From: SZUA-217 sp034658975
GTDB lineage: Bacteria; Actinomycetota; Acidimicrobiia; Spongiisociales; ZC4RG35
NCBI GenBank assembly: GCA_034658975.1
Contig: JAYEGJ010000091.1
Location: forward strand, 1 to 30,384
DNA: 30,384 bases
Reading direction: 5' to 3'
In this document: in pieces, positions 23,252-30,384 of the stretch
How positions within the stretch are numbered: the stretch's first letter is position 1
How the letters are laid out: the number at the start of each line of letters is the position of its first letter
The notes under the pieces: model-generated
Databases searched by the model: none
The model's input: the letters and a program-made list of their open reading frames with translations, nothing else
What the model was told of the DNA's origin: nothing
Position numbers and translations under genes: made by a program

Positions 23252-23270
23252 CCGAGTTCGGCCAACTCGG
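23252..23270. promoter_or_regulatory. Inverted repeat upstream of the sugar cluster
   Basis: CCGAGTT and AACTCGG form perfect 7-bp arms around a 5-nt spacer, ending 32 nt before the first glycosyltransferase start. It could be an operator for a LacI- or TetR-type regulator or a leader hairpin. A weak TATGGT -10-like hexamer lies upstream at 23221-23226. Confidence 0.45.
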
Positions 23271-23302
23271 CACGGCGCCCCCAACGACAAAGGATGTGAC
23301 CT

Positions 23303-24598
23303 GTGACAATCCCTCTTCAGAAAGCACCTCGAATCCTGATGCTTTCGCTCCATGGCTATGTCGCCGCCGAGCCGGAGTTGGGACTTCCGGACACGGGTGG
23401 ACAGGTGGTCTTCGTACTGGAACTCGCCAAACAGTTCCGCGATCTCGGCTACACCGTCGACGTCGTCACCCGTCGCTTCGAAGACCAGCCTGAGTTCGAC
23501 GACATGGGTGCCAACCTGAGGGTGTGGCGCATACCGTTCGGGGGCGCCGAGTTTCTCCGAAAGGAGGACATGCACGATCACCTCGACGAATTCGTGGCAC
23601 GGTTCGGCGATGCCATGCGCGAGACCCAGATCTCCTACGACTACATCAGCTCTCACTACTGGGATGCCGGGTTTTCTGGACAGCGGATCTCTGAGGAGTT
23701 CGGGATCGTCCATGTACACACGCCGCATTCACTCGGCACTTGGAAACGGAACGACATGGCCGGCGATGCCCAGGCGATCGAGTCCAACTACCGGTTCGAA
23801 GAACGGATCCGCAAGGAGTTTCTCACTTTTCGACGCTGCGATCTGGTGATAGCCACCACCAACCAGCAGGTAGAGATCCTCCGGTCGGACTACGACGTCC
23901 CGGACTCCCACGTGGCGATGATCCCCCCGGGGATAGACGAGGGCCGATACACGCCGGTCACGGAAGCAGAGAGGGCTGCCTTGCGCAGGCGACTGAAATT
24001 CCGCAAGAACGACGTATTCACCATCGGAAGGGCGGCGGCAAACAAAGGCTACGACCTGCTGATCAGAGCGTTGCCTGAACTGAGGGAGCAGATCCCCAGT
24101 GCGCGGCTTCAACTTGCTGTGGGAGCCAACTCTGGGGCGGATAGAGGGCGAATCGAGAAGTGGAAGGCGCTTGCCGTGGAACTCGGCGTCGACGAGCACA
24201 TCAAATGGATCGGTTACGTAGAGGACGACGACATGGCCGCCCACTACCGCGCAGCGTCGGTCTTTGCGCTGCCATCACGATATGAGCCATTTGGGATGAC
24301 CGCAGCTGAGGCGATGGCATGCGGGACTCCCTGCGTGGTCACCGTCCACGGCGGACTCGAGGAGATGTTCGACTTCGGTGCCCATGCGCTCTTCGCCGAT
24401 CCGAAGCGTCCTCGCGAGTACGCCGTCATGCTTTCGATGCCACTCCGTTATCCCCAGCTTCGAGAGCGACTCTCAATCGTGGGAGCCCGCTTCGCCCGCC
24501 GGATGTTCGGATGGCATGGAATCGCCCGACGTACGCTCGGTGCGTTTGAGAAGGCTCGTAGCCAGTACGATCGCACCGCGATCGACCCGGTTGTTTAG
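23303..24598 (+). CDS. GT4 glycosyltransferase, sucrose-/mannosylfructose-phosphate synthase-like
   Basis: The 431-residue GT-B enzyme starts ILMLSLHGYVAAEPELGLPD and continues TGGQVVFVLELAKQF, the N-terminal signature of sucrose-phosphate synthases and mannosylfructose-phosphate synthase. HTPHSLGTWK and the donor-binding residues Arg and Lys in IGRAAANKGYDLL are present. The EX7E motif is EPFGMTAAE (near residues 327-335). The expected reaction transfers a hexose from a nucleotide sugar to fructose 6-phosphate or a similar acceptor, retaining configuration. UDP-glucose versus GDP-mannose cannot be decided by eye. The GTG start has AAAGGA 8 nt upstream. It is the first gene of a five-gene same-strand cluster that includes a matching phosphatase. 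Confidence 0.87.
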   Translation: MTIPLQKAPRILMLSLHGYVAAEPELGLPDTGGQVVFVLELAKQFRDLGYTVDVVTRRFEDQPEFDDMGANLRVWRIPFGGAEFLRKEDMHDHLDEFVARFGDAMRETQISYDYISSHYWDAGFSGQRISEEFGIVHVHTPHSLGTWKRNDMAGDAQAIESNYRFEERIRKEFLTFRRCDLVIATTNQQVEILRSDYDVPDSHVAMIPPGIDEGRYTPVTEAERAALRRRLKFRKNDVFTIGRAAANKGYDLLIRALPELREQIPSARLQLAVGANSGADRGRIEKWKALAVELGVDEHIKWIGYVEDDDMAAHYRAASVFALPSRYEPFGMTAAEAMACGTPCVVTVHGGLEEMFDFGAHALFADPKRPREYAVMLSMPLRYPQLRERLSIVGARFARRMFGWHGIARRTLGAFEKARSQYDRTAIDPVV

Positions 24599-24720
24599 CG
24601 ACGATCAGTTTCTGAGTGCCGGACCCGTCCGGAGCTGCTCGGAGCGAGGGACGAACCTCGGTCCTTGAATTCGACCGCGGCAGCGAGCATGCTCCGTCTC
24701 GGATCAACCCGGTAAATGGA

Positions 24721-26472
24721 ATGACTTCATCAGCAATGGAACACGGAGCTCCGAGGTATCTCCTCGCGCTGGACGTGGAAGGGTTCGGCGAGCCCGACCC
24801 AGCGGCGTGGCGGCGACTGGGGGACCGCATCGCCGCGATTCGAAGCGAGACGGTGCTCGTGTTCATTGGCGCCCCGGCATTCCCGGGTCTACCGGAGCCC
24901 GACTACGTCACCAACCCGGAAGGGACCTCGATCGTCCGGCTTCCCTCGGGGGAGACGGTCGAAGAGTGGCCCGGACCCGGCGACGCTACCGGCATCGCGG
25001 AAGCGCTCGGGCACATCGCTGCCGGTCTCCTGATCCCTTGGTCTGAGGTCTACTGTGTCGTCGGCCCGGAGCACACCATCCCCGATCATCTCGAGCGCGT
25101 GGTGGTCGTCGGCGGTGACGTTGCTCCCGAGCGGGGCTTGTGGGCTCAATCGGTAGGCGAAGACGAGGTTGTCGCCGCGCTCGAGGACTCCCAACTCTTC
25201 GGACGGACGACGGCCCCCGACATTTGCGACACGGCCTTCGAAGCTGCCCTCGACACGCTGCGCCGGAACGTCACTCCGGCCGGCTTCACGGCCGCCTCGT
25301 CGACCGACAACCGGTTGGACAGCCACGACGCGAACTACTTCGCGGTGTGGGCCCGCGATGGTGTGATCACCGGTCTGTGGACCCTCTGCCTCGACGATCC
25401 AGAGCTGGTGGATACGTTCCGCAACACCATCCGTGTTCTTGCCCGACACCAGGCAGAATCGGGACAGATCCCCTCCAACGTGCGTCTCCCTGAGGAGGTG
25501 CCCGATTACTCCGGGATCGGTGGTATCGGAAGCATCGATTCCGTGCTCTGGTTCGTCATCGGCGCCATCCGACTCGCCTTCCATACGAGAGACCGCTCCT
25601 TTGCGCAGGAGATCCTCGAGCCTGTTGAGCGGGCCATGCAATGGCTGGCCGCCCACGACGCCAACAACGACGCTCTGATAGAGATCCCCGAGTCGTCGGA
25701 CTGGATGGACATCTTTCCCCGGTCCTACAACGTCCTTTACGACGAGGTGCTTTGGTGGCAGGCGTGCCTCGACACCGCGGGTCTGCTCGACGGCCTCGGC
25801 CGTGACGGATCGAAGTGGCGGGCTCAGGCAACGAGGATCCGCGAGGCCATCCTCGATCGGTTCTGGCCGAGTGGAGAACAGTTGATGGAGATAGCGGGCT
25901 CGGAGGCCGGCCGCTCCTCCCCGGGAGAGGCCTACTACTTGTTGAGCCAGATCACACCCTTCGACTACGGGTGGCGATGCGACGTCTACGCCAACCTGCT
26001 GGCAGCTCTCGCAGGCCTCCTAGATGATCGGAAGCTGGACCGTCTCTTCACGTTCCTGTGGGGCGTCGGGGTCAACAGCCCGTTCCCGGTGGTATGCCTC
26101 TACCCGCCCATCGCGTCGGGAGCCGACGACTGGAAGGACTACTTTTTGGTCAACTTCATGAACATCCCCGACCACTACCACAACGGCGGGATCTGGCCGT
26201 TCATCGGCGGCCTGTGGGTGCGGTACCTCGTCGCCGCGCGACGGGTCGAACTCGCCCACCACGAGCTGGCCGGCCTCGCCGAGGCGTGCCGTCAGGGTGT
26301 GTACGGCGAGTGGGAGTTCAACGAGTGGCTCCACGGAAGGACCGGACGTCCCATGGGAAAAGCGCACCAAGCATGGTCGGCAGCCTCCTACGTCCACGCG
26401 TACTCGGCACTCCACCGAGACGCCGATCCCGTGGTCTTCGCCGCCCTCGACCCGGCTGTTCTCGCTGACTGA
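24721..26472 (+). CDS. GH100 (neutral invertase)-like hydrolase with degenerate HAD-like N-domain
   Basis: The protein has about 583 residues. The C-terminal 430 form an (alpha/alpha)6-type glycosidase. FAVWARDGVITGLW corresponds to the family's RDF region. SSDWMDIF (near residues 325-331) contains the conserved catalytic DWMD of neutral/alkaline invertases. The terminal WEFNEWLHGRTGRPMGKAHQ then AWSAASYV matches the invertase end. Sucrose or a related fructoside is the likely substrate, cut into free sugars in the cytoplasm. The N-terminal 160 residues follow the order of a HAD phosphatase (LLALDVEGFG, VLVFIGAP, VVVVGGD) but lack the catalytic aspartate pair. ATG 24721 is chosen, since the upstream GTG at 24616 adds unlikely sequence. 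It ends 3 nt before the HAD gene. Confidence 0.83.
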   Translation: MTSSAMEHGAPRYLLALDVEGFGEPDPAAWRRLGDRIAAIRSETVLVFIGAPAFPGLPEPDYVTNPEGTSIVRLPSGETVEEWPGPGDATGIAEALGHIAAGLLIPWSEVYCVVGPEHTIPDHLERVVVVGGDVAPERGLWAQSVGEDEVVAALEDSQLFGRTTAPDICDTAFEAALDTLRRNVTPAGFTAASSTDNRLDSHDANYFAVWARDGVITGLWTLCLDDPELVDTFRNTIRVLARHQAESGQIPSNVRLPEEVPDYSGIGGIGSIDSVLWFVIGAIRLAFHTRDRSFAQEILEPVERAMQWLAAHDANNDALIEIPESSDWMDIFPRSYNVLYDEVLWWQACLDTAGLLDGLGRDGSKWRAQATRIREAILDRFWPSGEQLMEIAGSEAGRSSPGEAYYLLSQITPFDYGWRCDVYANLLAALAGLLDDRKLDRLFTFLWGVGVNSPFPVVCLYPPIASGADDWKDYFLVNFMNIPDHYHNGGIWPFIGGLWVRYLVAARRVELAHHELAGLAEACRQGVYGEWEFNEWLHGRTGRPMGKAHQAWSAASYVHAYSALHRDADPVVFAALDPAVLAD

Positions 26473-26475
26473 AGC

Positions 26476-27276
26476 ATGGTTGCCCGGCGTCTTCTTGCAA
26501 CCGACCTCGACGGCACGTTCCTCGGTGATGCCGACGCTATGCACCGGCTCTGGCAACAGGTTGACGACGTCGGGATCACTGTTGCGTTTTCGACAGGGCG
26601 GCACCTGCCGTCCATTGAGGCGTTTTACACCGAGTCGGGAACGGATCACCGAGCGGCGGCATGTGTCTGCATGGTCGGCACGGAGATCTGGCATGCGTCC
26701 AACGACGGCTATGTGATCGACGAGGGATGGAGCGAAACGATCTCTGAGTCGTGGGACAAGTACGGTGTCGAGACGGTACTCCGTGGCATCTCGGGTGCTG
26801 TGTTGCAGCCGGAGGAGTGGCAGTCTCGATTCAAGAGCAGTTACTTCCTTGAGGACGACGCAGAGGCGCAACTCGCGAAGATCCGCGAGGGACTACAGGA
26901 ACGGGGCATCGAAGCAAAGGTCGTCTACTCGGCGGGCAGGTTCCTCGACCTGTTGCCGTCTCGGTCCGGAAAGGGCGGGGCGGTCAGCTATCTGGCCGAT
27001 TTGCTCGGCATCGCTCCTGGCAGTGTGATTACTGCAGGTGACACCGGCAACGACCTTGACATGATGCGTCCCGATCTCGGATTTCGGTCGATCGCGGTTG
27101 GCAATGCCAGTCCAGAGCTGCGGGTGTACCGGGCTCCCAACGTCTATCACGCGACCGCATCATTCGCTGCCGGGATCCAAGAAGGGCTCCACCATTACGG
27201 GTGGCTGGCTGAGCAGGCGAACCGCAGCCCCAGCGAGATTTCGACAAGAGAGGGCCCTAGCCGTGACCAGAATTGA
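26476..27276 (+). CDS. HAD phosphatase, sucrose-6-phosphate phosphatase-like
   Basis: The 266-residue class IIB HAD enzyme has motif I LLATDLDGTF (nucleophile Asp 10, acid/base Asp 12), motif II FSTGR, motif III Lys in LPSRSGKGGAVSYL and motif IV GDTGNDLDMM (near 189-198). FLDLLPSRSGKGGAV is typical of the sucrose-phosphate phosphatase family (S6PP), which also includes mannosylfructose-phosphate phosphatase. It would remove phosphate from the product of a neighbouring glycosyltransferase and drive synthesis forward. The last 14 nt overlap the start of the second glycosyltransferase gene, showing tight co-translation. Confidence 0.88.
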   Translation: MVARRLLATDLDGTFLGDADAMHRLWQQVDDVGITVAFSTGRHLPSIEAFYTESGTDHRAAACVCMVGTEIWHASNDGYVIDEGWSETISESWDKYGVETVLRGISGAVLQPEEWQSRFKSSYFLEDDAEAQLAKIREGLQERGIEAKVVYSAGRFLDLLPSRSGKGGAVSYLADLLGIAPGSVITAGDTGNDLDMMRPDLGFRSIAVGNASPELRVYRAPNVYHATASFAAGIQEGLHHYGWLAEQANRSPSEISTREGPSRDQN

Positions 27277-28636
27277 CTTCTCGGCCGCCTCCGGCACCCA
27301 TGTGCTGATGATCACGAACCACGGTGTCCACGAGTTACAAGTGGTTCCCGGCATGCCGGACACGGGCGGGCAGAACGTCTACGTCAATCAGTTCACCGAA
27401 GCGCTGATCGACCAGGGCTACCGGGTCACGATCGTCAACCGCGGTGGGTACGCCCACCCTGAGACCGGGGAGCCACAAGTTGGCACGGTGTACCACCCCT
27501 CGGGGCGGGCTCGCATCATGTACATCGAGGACGGGACACCTGAGTTCATTCGCAAGGAGGACATGGACGACCAGATTCCCGCCCTTGTTGTTGATCTGGA
27601 AGACAAGCTCGCCGCTGAGGGGATCGGCTACGACCTGATCATCTCGAACTACTGGGACGCCGGAAAGCTCGGTGCTGCCCTGAACGCTCGATCGGCCCGG
27701 CGCGTTCCTCATGTGTGGATTCCTCACTCCCTGGGAACGCTCAAGAAGAGGAACATGCATCCGTCGACGTGGGAGAACCTCCGGATCGACGAGCGCATCG
27801 CCAACGAGCAGTTATTGATCGAGGAAATCGACAGTGGCGTCGCAACCTCGAGTGCGATCCGAGACACGTTCATCGGGGACTACGGACATCATCCGAAGTA
27901 CTTCCTTCCTCCGTGTGTCGACACGGACCGATACCGGCCTCAAGACAACGCTGGCTGCGCCCACACTTGGGACTTCCTCGCGGATCTGTCGGCCCGTCCC
28001 GTCAGCGAGTTGAAGATGCGTCAGATCGTCACCGAGATCAGCCGGACCGACCATACAAAACGCAAGGACGTCCTGATTCGTGCCTTCGCTCATGCCCGTG
28101 AGCGGATCCCGGGCATCACACTCGCCATCGCGCTCGATGACCGCGCCGGGCCGCCGTACGACGCTGCCATGGCCCTGATCCACGACCTCGACCTCGAACG
28201 GGACGTGATCATTCTCGGTTCCGTGTGGGATCAACTGCCGTGCCTGTACGCGGTCACGTCGGTGTACTGCACGCCGTCGGTGATGGAGGGATTCGGCATG
28301 AGCGCACAGGAGGCGGCCGCAACCGGGAAGCCAGTGGTGTCGTCGGATCTAGTGCCGTTCGCTGTCGAGTATCTCTTGGGCGACAACCCCCACAAGGTCC
28401 CTATCGACGGGGCGATCCGTGAAGATCATTTGCTGGTCGGCGAGGGCGCGATCGTTGTGCCGGCCGACGACGTCGAGGGATTCTCCAAGGCGTTGGTGAT
28501 GCTGCTCAGCGACACCGAGATGCGCACCAAGACGGGTATCCGGGCACTCAACATCACCGTGCCGTACTTCACGTGGGAGACCCGAACGAAGGATCTCCTC
28601 GACGACCTCGGCGTCACCCCCCGGGGAGATGTGTGA
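27263..28636 (+). CDS. Second GT4 glycosyltransferase, sucrose-synthase/SPS-like
   Basis: The 457-residue GT-B enzyme begins THVLMITNHGVHELQVVPGM and then PDTGGQNVYVNQFTEAL, again the sucrose-phosphate synthase/sucrose synthase entry motif but distinct from the first enzyme. HSLGTLKKRN, the donor-site ISRTDHTKRKDVLI and the EX7E motif EGFGMSAQE are present. It carries an insertion-rich middle (VCAHTWDFLADLSARP region) not seen in the first copy. It could use another donor or extend the disaccharide. The GTG at 27263 is preferred over the long open frame from 27098, because an AGAGAGG element precedes it and the upstream frame is a shadow of the HAD gene. Its stop overlaps the next start as GTGA. 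Confidence 0.85.
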   Translation: MTRIDFSAASGTHVLMITNHGVHELQVVPGMPDTGGQNVYVNQFTEALIDQGYRVTIVNRGGYAHPETGEPQVGTVYHPSGRARIMYIEDGTPEFIRKEDMDDQIPALVVDLEDKLAAEGIGYDLIISNYWDAGKLGAALNARSARRVPHVWIPHSLGTLKKRNMHPSTWENLRIDERIANEQLLIEEIDSGVATSSAIRDTFIGDYGHHPKYFLPPCVDTDRYRPQDNAGCAHTWDFLADLSARPVSELKMRQIVTEISRTDHTKRKDVLIRAFAHARERIPGITLAIALDDRAGPPYDAAMALIHDLDLERDVIILGSVWDQLPCLYAVTSVYCTPSVMEGFGMSAQEAAATGKPVVSSDLVPFAVEYLLGDNPHKVPIDGAIREDHLLVGEGAIVVPADDVEGFSKALVMLLSDTEMRTKTGIRALNITVPYFTWETRTKDLLDDLGVTPRGDV

Positions 28637-29559
28637 CGGATTCCCAGAGTTCGATCCTGACCGACACGCTCATCGCCACATGGCGATCCCAAGGGCGCGA
28701 TGGGTTCCTGCTCTCCGACCCCGATGCGCCCGACATCGAAGTGCGAAACGTTGCAGACCCGATATCCGGCGTCTCTTTCCGATTCCGCTGGCTGCCACAC
28801 CGCGAAATGCGAACGGACATCGCCGAGTTGGAGCGACGGGGAATCCTCAACCCGGATCGTGACGAGACCAAGCTCTTCAGAGACTCCCGAGACCGATCCG
28901 GGCGGTTCTGCTTCCTCTGCGAGGAGAACATTCGGGAGTGCAATCCCATGGAAGACCTGATCCCCATGTCGCTGGCCGGCCGGCGCTACCTCGCCGGTGC
29001 CAACTTCGCCTGGATCAGCCGCAACCACTACACCGTCATGGCCGCCGAGCACATCGACCAGGACTTCACACCGCACGTGCTCGAGGCGATGATCGAACTG
29101 CATACACGCACCGAAGGCCTATTCCGTGTCCTCTACAACGGGGCACATGCCGGGGCGACGATCCCGTGGCACCTGCACTACCAGATCACCACCGACGAAT
29201 TCCCCGTGGAGCTACTCCCCGCCGGGGAAGAAGCGTCTTACCCAACGGCCGTGCGTCGTGTCATTGCGGCGACCGGAACCGGGGCAGAGGCATACGAGGT
29301 TGCTGCAGAGTGGATCGAGCTCGACCCGGAGCATCACCGCGTGAATCTCCTGATCGCCGGGCCTGTCGGGGAGGCGACCGGCTACATTTTCGCTCGCGAC
29401 ACTCGGAAGAGCCATGCGAAAGAGAAGGGCCTCATGGGCGGCTTCGAGGCATGCGGCGACCTCGTCTACAGCGAACCGGACAAGCGCCACCTGTTCCTCC
29501 ACGCGTCGGCCGAGTTGGCCCGCCGCGTACTCGAAGAGATTCGTCCCGACGGCACGTAG
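28633..29559 (+). CDS. HIT-superfamily GalT/GDP-hexose phosphorylase-like protein (DUF4922-like)
   Basis: The 308-residue protein has two landmarks. The first is a zinc-type CFLCEENI (Cys near 94 and 97), as in galactose-1-phosphate uridylyltransferase-like proteins. The second is the histidine triad relative IPWHLHYQITT (His 180, His 182, Gln 184), followed by FPVELLP. HxHxQ followed by FPVE recalls GDP-L-galactose phosphorylase (VTC2) and DUF4922 proteins. The expected chemistry is nucleotide transfer or phosphorolysis of a nucleotide sugar through a histidine-nucleotide intermediate, with His 180 or 182 as nucleophile. The GTG at 28633 overlaps the preceding stop by 4 nt and has GGGGAG upstream. 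In this cluster it may recycle or supply the sugar donor, which is inference. Confidence 0.78.
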   Translation: MTDSQSSILTDTLIATWRSQGRDGFLLSDPDAPDIEVRNVADPISGVSFRFRWLPHREMRTDIAELERRGILNPDRDETKLFRDSRDRSGRFCFLCEENIRECNPMEDLIPMSLAGRRYLAGANFAWISRNHYTVMAAEHIDQDFTPHVLEAMIELHTRTEGLFRVLYNGAHAGATIPWHLHYQITTDEFPVELLPAGEEASYPTAVRRVIAATGTGAEAYEVAAEWIELDPEHHRVNLLIAGPVGEATGYIFARDTRKSHAKEKGLMGGFEACGDLVYSEPDKRHLFLHASAELARRVLEEIRPDGT

Positions 29560-29578
29560 CAATAGGAACTGGTGCCCC

Positions 29579-29746
29579 CTACGGGCGGTAGCCGTGACTG
29601 GCGCGTCCAAGCGCGTCCATCAGGGCGTCCACGCGCTTCGCGATGATCTCTTCGAGGGTATCCAGAGGGATCTGGGTGCCGTCATCGAGGGTGATGAGCG
29701 GATTGAGTTCCTCGCCCGCCGCATCAGCAAGCCTGGCGCGCTTCAC
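29579..29746 (-). CDS. Small hypothetical protein
   Basis: A protein of about 55 residues (GTG at 29746, or TTG at 29764 for 61). It reads RLADAAGEELNPLITLDDG, then TQIPLDTLEEIIAKRVDALM. The amphipathic helix in the second half and the balanced composition suggest a genuine small protein, but I do not recognise a family. It converges with the HIT-like gene and lies 70 nt from the divergent cupin gene. Confidence 0.45.
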   Translation of the reverse strand: MKRARLADAAGEELNPLITLDDGTQIPLDTLEEIIAKRVDALMDALGRASHGYRP

Positions 29747-29815
29747 CTGCCTTGCCCGTAGCAAAGAGGACCGTTATGCACGGCGCGCACATGTGCCTAC
29801 GAATAGCCTCCGCTG

Positions 29816-30157
29816 ATGAACTCAGACCCATGGCTCCCTGAACTCGACGGCTTGATCGCAGCTTCCGACCACCACAAGGTCCTCTTCGAAAACGACGAAG
29901 TTCGTGTGATCGAGACGATCGTTCAGGTTGGCGACACGACACCGGTCCACACTCACCCCAAGACGGTCATGTACGTGGTATCGGGTACTCAGTTCGTGCG
30001 TAGGGACGCCTCAGATCAGGTGATGGTTGATACTCGCGAGCAAGGGGAGTCCTTCGTGATGCCCTCCGTCATTTGGTCGGACGGAACCCCGCCTCACGTG
30101 ATCGAAAACCCTGGCGACGAAGACCTGATCGTGATCGGCGTGGAACTCAAGGGCTGA
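29816..30157 (+). CDS. Cupin-domain protein
   Basis: The 113-residue single-domain cupin has motif 1 PVHTHPKTVMYVVSG (metal-binding His 43 and His 45 in HTHP) and a second strand set ending TPPHVIENPGDEDLIVIGVELKG, whose His belongs to motif 2. The start ATG at 29816 gives a normal N-terminus. Small cupins bind metals and ligands or act as simple isomerases or dioxygenases, and the specific role cannot be read. It stands alone after the sugar cluster, in the same orientation. Confidence 0.8.
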   Translation: MNSDPWLPELDGLIAASDHHKVLFENDEVRVIETIVQVGDTTPVHTHPKTVMYVVSGTQFVRRDASDQVMVDTREQGESFVMPSVIWSDGTPPHVIENPGDEDLIVIGVELKG

Positions 30158-30305
30158 TTCGCCGAGCGCAGCCACTCGACTGGCCGACCCGACAATCGAC
30201 GTGAGCGCCGCTCCATAAGTGCCTGATTGATACTTGGGGTGGCTGCGGGACTGATGTTTCCGTAGCTTTGAGGGTTCGACGGGTTTGGCTCTCGATGTGC
30301 CTGGT

Positions 30306-30321
30306 CCACCCTGTGGGGTGG
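30306..30321 (+). terminator. Possible hairpin terminator
   Basis: CCACCC, a 4-nt loop and GGGTGG form a 6-bp stem followed by TCTTTG, a weak U-rich tail. It is 149 nt after the cupin stop and could end that transcript. Confidence 0.3.
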
Positions 30322-30384
30322 TCTTTGTAACGAACTGCTAGCTCGTTGAACCCTGGGTCGTGGTGTGGCTCGTAAGAGGCGAAC

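Noticed and set aside
21464..23260. Exact 14-nt direct repeat CGACTCCGAGTTCG at 21464-21477 and 23247-23260
   Set aside because: It brackets the pseudogene region and looked like a target duplication, but about one or two repeats of this length are expected by chance in 30 kb and it is too long for a typical duplication.

Overview
The window looks like a chromosomal segment of a high-GC actinobacterium, most likely a lineage outside the well-studied mycobacteria and streptomycetes (an Acidimicrobiia-like organism would fit; this is inference). Supporting signs are coenzyme F420 biosynthesis genes (cofG, cofH), a DnaE2-type polymerase behind a mycobacterial-type LexA box, frequent GTG/TTG starts, and many short or overlapping gene junctions. 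No tRNA, rRNA, CRISPR array or complete mobile element was seen.

Region 1 (1-4675): a minus-strand run of SDR oxidoreductase, MBL-fold hydrolase, a small membrane protein and a large SAM-dependent methyltransferase cut by the window edge. A squalene/phytoene synthase-family gene diverges from it. Region 2 (4927-6872, minus): a membrane-anchored NTF2-like protein, a dodecin and an alpha/beta hydrolase. Region 3 (6907-10864): a perfect LexA-type palindrome directly in front of dnaE2, followed by a convergent secreted lysozyme-like protein. Region 4 (11037-13945): an MBL-fold protein, then a translationally coupled pair on the minus strand: a lipoate ligase/octanoyltransferase-like protein and a fusion of type II 3-dehydroquinase with an alpha/beta hydrolase.

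Region 5 (13946-17570): a lipoprotein, an ABC exporter that seems to start at a non-canonical codon, a CxxC protein and a Usp-like protein. Region 6 (17630-21415): an SDR gene followed by cofG and cofH, which overlap by 4 nt. CofH carries an unrecognised N-terminal extension of about 255 residues. Together CofG and CofH would make the Fo chromophore of F420.

Region 7 (21416-23086): a gene-poor stretch holding a decayed fragment of a debranching-enzyme-type glycosidase, an XRE-type regulator and a small NTF2-like protein. Region 8 (23303-29559): the most system-like part, a tight five-gene plus-strand cluster. It encodes two sucrose-phosphate-synthase-like GT4 glycosyltransferases, a GH100-type invertase-like hydrolase with a degenerate HAD-like N-terminal domain, a sucrose-phosphatase-like HAD enzyme, and a HIT/GalT-like (GDP-hexose phosphorylase-like) protein. 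I infer a pathway that makes, dephosphorylates and recycles a sucrose- or mannosylfructose-type disaccharide or a derivative of it. The window ends with a small protein, a cupin, and a possible start of a transposase at the very edge.
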